Source of the DNA: Hymenoscyphus infarciens
Taxonomy: Eukaryota > Ascomycota > Leotiomycetes > Helotiales > Helotiaceae
Direction: 5' to 3'
Length of the DNA stretch: 64,000 bases
Assembly (NCBI GenBank): GCA_001414345.1
Contig: LLCB01000205.1
Span: 1-64,000, forward strand
The notes beneath the pieces are model-generated. The model saw only the letters and a list, made by a program, of their open reading frames with translations, was not told the DNA's origin and did no database searches. Positions 58,068 through 64,000 of the stretch are shown piece after piece. Position 1 is the first letter of the stretch; the number at the start of each line of letters is the position of its first letter. Position numbers and translations under genes: made by a program.

Positions 58068-59003
58068 TAGATGTAGAAAATAGCCGAGCTATTCATATGT
58101 GACCCACCAATAGCATAAGAAGGTTTTTCAAGCTAATAGTAGGTGACCGACCGATTGTACCAAGTACTTATTTTGCTATTCGTAAGCTACCTGGTATTAG
58201 CACTGAAAAATCACTAAATCTTTCATGGGTTACCTTAAAAAAGGGCTTAGAAATCACTTAAGCTATTTATAAGTTACTTATAAACGAAAGGCCTTGCAGC
58301 TATTTCCAGATTACCTCGTAATAGACACTAAAATAATTCAAGTTTGATTCAGAAATTCTCCCGAACCACATCTTTCAAACCGTGTTCTAGAACTTTTAGA
58401 ATAACTCAACTAATTGAGGTAAGTTAGTCAGGGAAAGAGTGTAAGAGAAGAGAGAGAAGAAAGAAGCCCTTGACATTGGTTTCTAAATTACTTCAAGTTA
58501 ACAGCAAAGCAAAATATAAAGCATCTAAAACGATCCTCGATGTGATATTTACTTTATTTTCACTGTAAACCTGGATATCTACAGTTAGTTCAGAATCGGT
58601 ATATTATTCAGTTCAGAGCAATGTCTGAAGTCATTGAAATCTTCCACGGGAGAGGATTTAAAAGTAGGAATTTTAGAACAACGAGTTGATAGCTTGCTAC
58701 AGACAAATAAACTGATAGATAATAAAAGGAAATTATAGAGTGGGATACTTTATTCTCAAATTCTGCGGTAATTCCCCAAAAGAAACAAACTGCCTTCCAT
58801 ACTTCTCGCGCATTTGTGAACTCAACTTGAAAGCACAATTCTTCCAACCCTTCCAACCCCCCCAAACCTAAAAATATCTATCCATGGAAGGAAACACCAG
58901 GTGTTCTACGAGACTTCGAAGGCCCAAGGTCGCAAGTTGAGTTGGAGTTAAAAGATTCGGCCGCTACAATAAAGAACTGGCACGTTGGAGGGTCCTGATT
59001 CTA
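58068..59003. other. Intergenic region
   Basis: Moderately A+T-rich, between the transposon and the small secreted-protein gene, and including the latter's 3' flank. Nothing recognisable. Confidence 0.5.
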
Positions 59004-59550
59004 TCACGCCACCGGTGTAGGTTCAGGGAAAAGGGTGATCGTCGTGGTAACGGGAAGATAGCAGCGCACGTCTTTGACCACATACCCAAACATGAAACGA
59101 TCCGTGAGGTTGTATTCCACACTGGACCCTTTGAGGGTCTGCGGCGTGGTGGTGCCCTTCATACCGAGGTCGCAGTTCGTGCCCTCTGGGATGTTTGCTT
59201 TCCATAGTACGGGTGATTGTAAAAAGGGCTTCCCGTTGTCGTCGAGAGCTAAGGTGTGTGAGTAGTGGTTTTGCAGTGGAATTTTTTGGGCAATATCATG
59301 CGTACTTACCACCGGCTTCGTATAAGTATAGGATATTTAGAAGCGGGATTGTGGACATTCTGGGCCGAAGATCCTTTTCTAAATCGTCTTTCTTCATGTA
59401 GTCCCAGTCATCCCAAGAACCTTTCGCGTAATCTGCAAATGTAATAACTGGCAAAACCGTTGTGACATCTCGTTTGTGGGTTTCAGCCTGGGGGAGGGCT
59501 TGCGCAAGAGATGCGAACAAAATTATAGAGGCACTGCATAAAGTCTTCAT
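59004..59550 (-). CDS. Small secreted protein, 161 residues (effector-like candidate)
   Basis: Exons 59550-59310 and 59248-59004, intron 61 nt (GTAAGT donor, ACCTTAG acceptor); 486 nt is exactly 162 codons. The signal peptide MKTLCSASIILFASLAQALP has a probable cleavage near Ala-Leu-Pro. A possible dibasic KR site follows at about residue 26-27 (THKRDVTT). The mature protein has two Cys (TNCDLG and VRCYLP) that could form one disulphide, and one Asn-glycosylation site (YNLTDR). No domain recognised. Its size, secretion and place beside a degraded transposon are typical of lineage-specific secreted proteins, but function is unknown. Confidence 0.8.
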
Positions 59551-61374
59551 TTTTCGAAGCAGTGAGTTGCCGTGTTCTTTTTTTGTGTGGATTGGGATAT
59601 AGTGGAAGTGATTGTAACGGTGTGTCTGCTTTGTGGCTCTGGGAATGTAAAATAACGGAAGAGAATCCCGTTCTTATAGGGAATAATTTACACTAAAACA
59701 CTTGGGTTCCCATCTCGCACACTGCCACTGTCCGTCCAACTTTTCGTTTTCTTATGGCTTATACTTGTACATAAAAACAAACCTCAAGTGAGGCTTTTTC
59801 TAGCCTGATAGGTCGTGGAGGTGCTTGAGTCCCCAACATTTTGGGGCTTAGTAGCTTGGTTATTCTATGAACCCACACGACCCCTCAGTCATTGGTGTTG
59901 GCTGCCCGTGTTTGACGAAATTTCAGATGCGCTGCTCTAGTTTTCTAAGAAGTGTTGGTTGGGGCTATGTGTTGGACCTGAAGTTGGACCTTTTAAGTTG
60001 TACACGCCACGTTGGTGTAATGCGTTAGCGCCTACTGAAGCCCCCTCTTAACCGAGTATTCAACTTCAACCCAAAAATAGTTCAAGAGAGAGGTTTCTAT
60101 GTTATTTGGAGCTTAGTTAGTTGTTTCAGTTGTTTCGGTCACGACCCAAGACAGTCAGTGGTCGTTTACTAGTTTGAATTTTCGTTTTACATATAGTTGA
60201 TAGGTCTGCACAATGAATAAACAAATAAGCGACCTCATATTCATCATTCGTATGCGTAGATGATTTGCTATCCGCTATTCGTAGTCTACGTACTTCTAGA
60301 GAACAGAAAATTTGTGAAGAATTTATAAATGTCAGAAATGATTGAGACCGAAACCAAGACCGAGATTTTTTCTTTTCTAGGCCTCTAAGTACTTATCCCC
60401 CCGTAATCATACTTTAATTATTTACGGGAGCTTAACGGGATTTAGTACGCCTTATATACGAATATTCGTGAATACAAGTGTTATATTCGACATTGGTATC
60501 AGTAGTAAAAGTACTACTTGTAAATATCTTCGCACTTTATATAAATTACTAAATATTTACAAAGAGTAGTAGAGAGAAATTTACGAATAAAGAAGTGAAT
60601 AATATCAGTATACTAAAGATGAACAGAAGCAACAAACCACAAACATCCTAATAAACTAGCGGAGGCAATTCAGTCTAATACTTAACTAGACGTATGCAGC
60701 CCGAGACGATGATAGCTTACTCGTAGCTTACTCGTCTCTTTGTGGATTACTCGCTCTCTGGTGGCTTACTAGTATTCTCGTAGCTTACTTTCTTGTGGCT
60801 TATTTACAGTTTCGTAGCTTACTTGGAGCTTTCGTATGCCTTGCTTGTTCTCTTGTCACTTACTTGTCATCTACTGGCTTACTTGTACTCTTGTAGCTTT
60901 TACAAGGATTATTTAGTAGCTTACTCATAGTTCGCGGCTTCATCGTTATTTGGTAGCTTACTCGTAGTTTACCGGTGGCTTACTCGCGGCTTACTCGCGG
61001 ATTATTTCCCTTTTTCATGCTTTCAATTGGGTTTTCACAATTCATCACAAGTACTACACTGATTTCAGAATTCCAATATTCCAGGAGCACAATTATTAAG
61101 TCCCCCCATCAATCCTCGTATATGTACTAAAGACGAATTCCACCCTGGTCTTTAAAAAACGCCCCGCTCCAAGTCGAGCAAGTGAGTAAAAAGGTACAAC
61201 GAAAATCGTCAAAAGCCCTCCTCCCAAATCCCAATCCTTTCATGACTCCATAAATGAAAATCGCTAACGCCCATATCATCGTTATTTCATCAGTTCGGTC
61301 CTTGTCCTTGTTCCCTACCATCTCTCCCACTTCTCGTATTCCCCTTTTCTCAACTCTATTCTGGATCGCTGCTC
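59551..61374. other. Intergenic region with a minisatellite
   Basis: Upstream of the small secreted-protein gene and downstream of the SPATA20-like gene. Contains the degenerate repeat at 60713-61007. Otherwise no gene, RNA or element recognised. Confidence 0.5.
60713..61007. repeat. Degenerate minisatellite of GTAGCTTACTCG-type units
   Basis: About 18 imperfect copies of a core (G)TAGCTTACTCG or GTGGCTTACT over 295 bp, spaced 11-30 bp. Examples: GTAGCTTACTCGT, GTGGCTTACTAGT, GTGGCTTACTCGCGGCTTACTCGCGG. The unit does not keep a fixed length and no frame is open across it. Confidence 0.8.
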
Positions 61375-64000
61375 CTATGGCTTCACATTCTCCCGTCCAG
61401 GCGCCGCAGGCACAGGCTGTGGAATGACAACCTCTTTCGCTTCTGTTGCTTGGGTAGATGGCTGATTCTGATCTTGAGCCACTAGGGGAGCCGCAACCAT
61501 GGTTTGGGATTCAATTGGGATCTTCTGGAATTCCATAGGTTCTGTTTTAGGAACTGCTGGGGTTGTCGACTCAGTTGACGGAGCTGGTGTGGGGACAGGG
61601 ACGTTTGCTGATGAGGTAGTTTCTGTCAGAGCAGGTTTGTCGGTAGAAGTAGGTTTTTCCGTCGAAATTGATTTCTCGTCTGAACCTGCCCTCGAGAGAG
61701 GGTTAGGTTTCTCGATGGAGGGAGTGGTTGCCTTCTCAGCATCGGGCAAAGAAACCAACCCTTCTTCTCTGCATGTGCCGTTTTCGCATATTAAAATTCG
61801 TGGTTTGCCATCCAACCCAAAGTTTTTCAAAAGTTCATTTCTCTCCCTCAACCACTTATTCTCCCCATTAACTCTTGTGAAAGTCCCTAACGCACCGCGT
61901 GGCTGCTTCTCAAAAGCCTTAATCTTTGTATCCGCAATCCCATCACCACTCACAACGACCCCCTTGACACCCAAATGATCAGCCACAAGTGAAGGCATGA
62001 AAGAAGCAAAGAGCCAGGGGTATTGCATAAGTTCTGATTCGAAAGAGGCGATTGTTTCTTTGCCTTTCTTGGCGTAGGTCGTATCATTTAGGAGATTGGA
62101 GAGTCGGTAGAGGTTGGAGGAGGAGATGCCGTTCGTAGAGGGTTCGCTAGTGTCCATTCCGTCTTTTAAACGGAGGATTACGTGGGGTGCTGAGTAGCTG
62201 GTGGAGAAGAAGGCGCCGGTTCCGGATTCGTCGTAGAATTGGGAGATTTGAGATTCTGTATGTTGTTAGTCAGAGGAACGAGGGCAGAAATTTGGGTGGA
62301 GTTGAAATTCCGACTTACGCTGCAAATCATCGGCCCAATGAAGCCATTCTTCATTAAAGGTGGTTTCATATAAATCAATCAGACCGTCAATTAGGAAAGC
62401 ATAGTCATCTGCAAACCCAGTAGTATCTCCACGTCCTTCCCGCCACACTCTGTATAAAGTTTTTGTTGGTGCATCATAAAGCTTATCCTTGATGAAAGTT
62501 GCGGCCTTGAGTGATGAAGCCAAATATTTCTCGGAGTTCTCTGGATCAAACCCCTTGATGACAGCTGCGGTTCGAGCTAATGCACCAATCGCAATTCCGT
62601 TCCAACTCACAACAACCTTGTCATCTAATTCTGGTCTAACACGCTCCTTTTCTCTGTGCGCTAATAACGCAGCCTTTCCATCCTTGATGATTTTGACTAC
62701 TTCTGTCTCCTTCATGCCATATGTACTTGCAAGTGTTGTCGGTGTGTTTGTAATGGCAAGAACATTTTGGTCCAAGAACTCATCATGAGAATCATTTTCC
62801 GCAGATACATTCCCGTGGCCACTAACATTGAAAAATGCGGACAAAATAGGTTCAGCTTGAGGTCCCAAGACATTTTCAAACTCCCGATTTGTCCACACGT
62901 AGAAAGCACCCTCGCGTTTTTCCGAGTCTCCTTTTTTGTAGTAACTATCGGCATCCTCACTTGAGTAGAATCCACCTTCACGATGACCCAGAGTTGTAGT
63001 GAGATATGTGCAAATATCATAAACCACTCCGAGCAATTCGGGATCTCGTGATAATAAGAAGGCGTCTAGATAAATGTGAAGTAGTTGGGCGTTATCGTAG
63101 AGCATCTTCTCAAAATGAGGTAAAGACCAATCTGCTGTGACAGAGTATCTGCAAAATCCATAACCAATATGATCATGAATTCCACCTCTTGCCATTTTCC
63201 GCAGTGTTGATATTGCCATATTTTCTGCATTTTGACCCCCGAGTCCTCCAATCACATCTAGGACAATCGAAGGATATTGACCAAGCCGCAGAAGGAATGA
63301 GAGTTTTGCTGGGGTGGGGAACTTTGGTGCTGATCCAAATCCGCCATTATTAGGGTCGTAAGTTGAAATGAAATTCCGGTATGCTTCCTCCAACAATTCA
63401 ATATCAAGTGCTTCTCCCCCCTCTCCCAATCTATCTCCAAGTGTACCTTCTTGTGCAAAGTCTTTGAGTTGTTGTAATATCCGCGAAGAGTCTTGTCGAC
63501 ATCTATCTTCCTGTTCCTTCCAAACCGTTGAAAGCTTGTTTAAAATTCCGAGAAAATCAACCTGGTCTTCATGAGAGATTGTACTGCTCGTTGGTCCAGG
63601 CCAATATGTTCCGCCAAAAATAGGCTCGAGATCTGGAGTGACGAAGACATTCAAAGGCCAGCCCCCAGAACCAGTTGTAGCTTGCACAAAATTCATATAA
63701 ATTCGATCGATATCCGGTCGTTCTTCGCGATCGATTTTGATGGGGATAAATTCGGTATTGAGGATCGCTGCGATTTCGTCGTTCTCGAAGGACTCCCGTT
63801 CCATTACATGGCACCCTACTTTGTTAGTATCTGTATATTTATCGAGGATACGCCAACTTACAATGACAGGCACTATAGCCAATGCTCACAAACAAGAGTT
63901 TATTTTCCTTCCTAGCCAAATCAATAGTTTCCTCCCCCCATATCTGCCATGCGACAGGGTTCGAAGAATGCGCCCTCACATACGGACTTCTACTCTCTCC
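61375..64000 (-). CDS. SPATA20/YyaL-type thioredoxin-fold protein (DUF255), partial at the window end
   Basis: The 5' end lies outside the window. Exons seen: 64000-63862 (partial), 63815-62319 and 62255-61375, introns 46 and 63 nt. Splicing of the first intron creates the family signature SACHWCHVME, a CxxC thioredoxin-like motif. Then come FIPIKIDREERPDIDRIYMN and GWPLNVFVTPDLEPIFGGTY of the thioredoxin fold, followed by an (alpha/alpha) toroid resembling N-acylglucosamine epimerases (GGIHDHIGYGFCRYSVTADW; LPHFEKMLYDNAQL; GGFYSSEDADSY). The last about 130 residues are Thr/Pro/Ser/Glu-rich and disordered (TEKPTSTDKPALTETT), an extension beyond the conserved core. The biochemical role is unsettled; a redox or glycan-related enzyme is proposed for the family. 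Confidence 0.92.

Noticed and set aside
1546..64000. tRNA genes in intergenic regions
   Set aside because: I looked by eye for the B-box GGTTCRANNCC with a matching A-box on both strands and found no convincing pair. A tRNA search program would be decisive.
9020..64000. A biosynthetic gene cluster or other coordinated gene system
   Set aside because: No synthase, transporter or regulator set is present. The genes are unrelated housekeeping and lineage-specific loci.

Overview
The window is nuclear DNA of a filamentous ascomycete (Pezizomycotina). Genes are intron-containing, with introns mostly 46-80 nt, GT-AG ends and CTAAC/CTGAC-type branch points. Products include clear fungal orthologues (BEACH protein Bph1, vacuolar subtilase Prb1/PepC, Tim23, Trm732/THADA). 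Normal-composition gene islands are separated by very A+T-rich, ORF-free stretches holding mutated transposon remnants, as expected of repeat-induced point mutation (RIP). Gene content would fit Leotiomycetes, but the sequence alone does not prove that.

Layout. 1-1545: palindromic A+T satellite. 1.5-9 kb: gene-poor, with one orphan gene (3890-5008, minus), a small inverted-repeat element (5728-6104) and a large fold-back element (7435-8340) carrying a nested insertion. 9.0-17.2 kb: four-exon BPH1-type BEACH gene (minus). 19.4-21.3 kb: secretory/vacuolar subtilase (plus). 22-25.7 kb: long disordered Ser/Arg-rich protein (plus). 25.7-29.7 kb: RIP-like A+T desert with a 462-bp TA-flanked element inside a tandem duplication. 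29.8-32.5 kb: multi-pass membrane protein with a reading-frame break. 35-38.8 kb: two single-pass membrane proteins with long disordered tails (minus). 39.8-40.1 kb: a 59-residue membrane protein with an 11-nt micro-exon. 40.2-45.8 kb: nine-exon TRM732/THADA gene (minus), divergent from TIM23 (46.2-46.9 kb, plus). 47.5-52.6 kb: three uncharacterised fungal genes (plus), one with a frame break and one with a GC-AG intron. 53.5-55.7 kb: secreted glycoside-hydrolase-like protein (minus). 56.4-58.1 kb: full-length relative of the 462-bp element. 59.0-59.6 kb: small secreted protein (minus). 60.7-61.0 kb: degenerate minisatellite. 61.4-64.0 kb: SPATA20/YyaL-type thioredoxin-fold protein, cut by the window end.

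The genes form no cluster or operon. They are housekeeping functions (tRNA modification, mitochondrial import, vacuolar proteolysis, membrane traffic) interspersed with lineage-specific membrane and secreted proteins near transposon remnants. Exons were worked out by hand from splice signals and frame continuity. In most multi-exon genes the exon lengths sum to a multiple of three. Three genes need exactly one small frame correction each, two of them at five-T runs, so base-level errors in the assembly or recent gene decay should be considered. I found no convincing new molecular system. The most interesting items are the transposon structures with internal empty-site controls, the covarying palindromic satellite, the micro-exon gene and the frame breaks.
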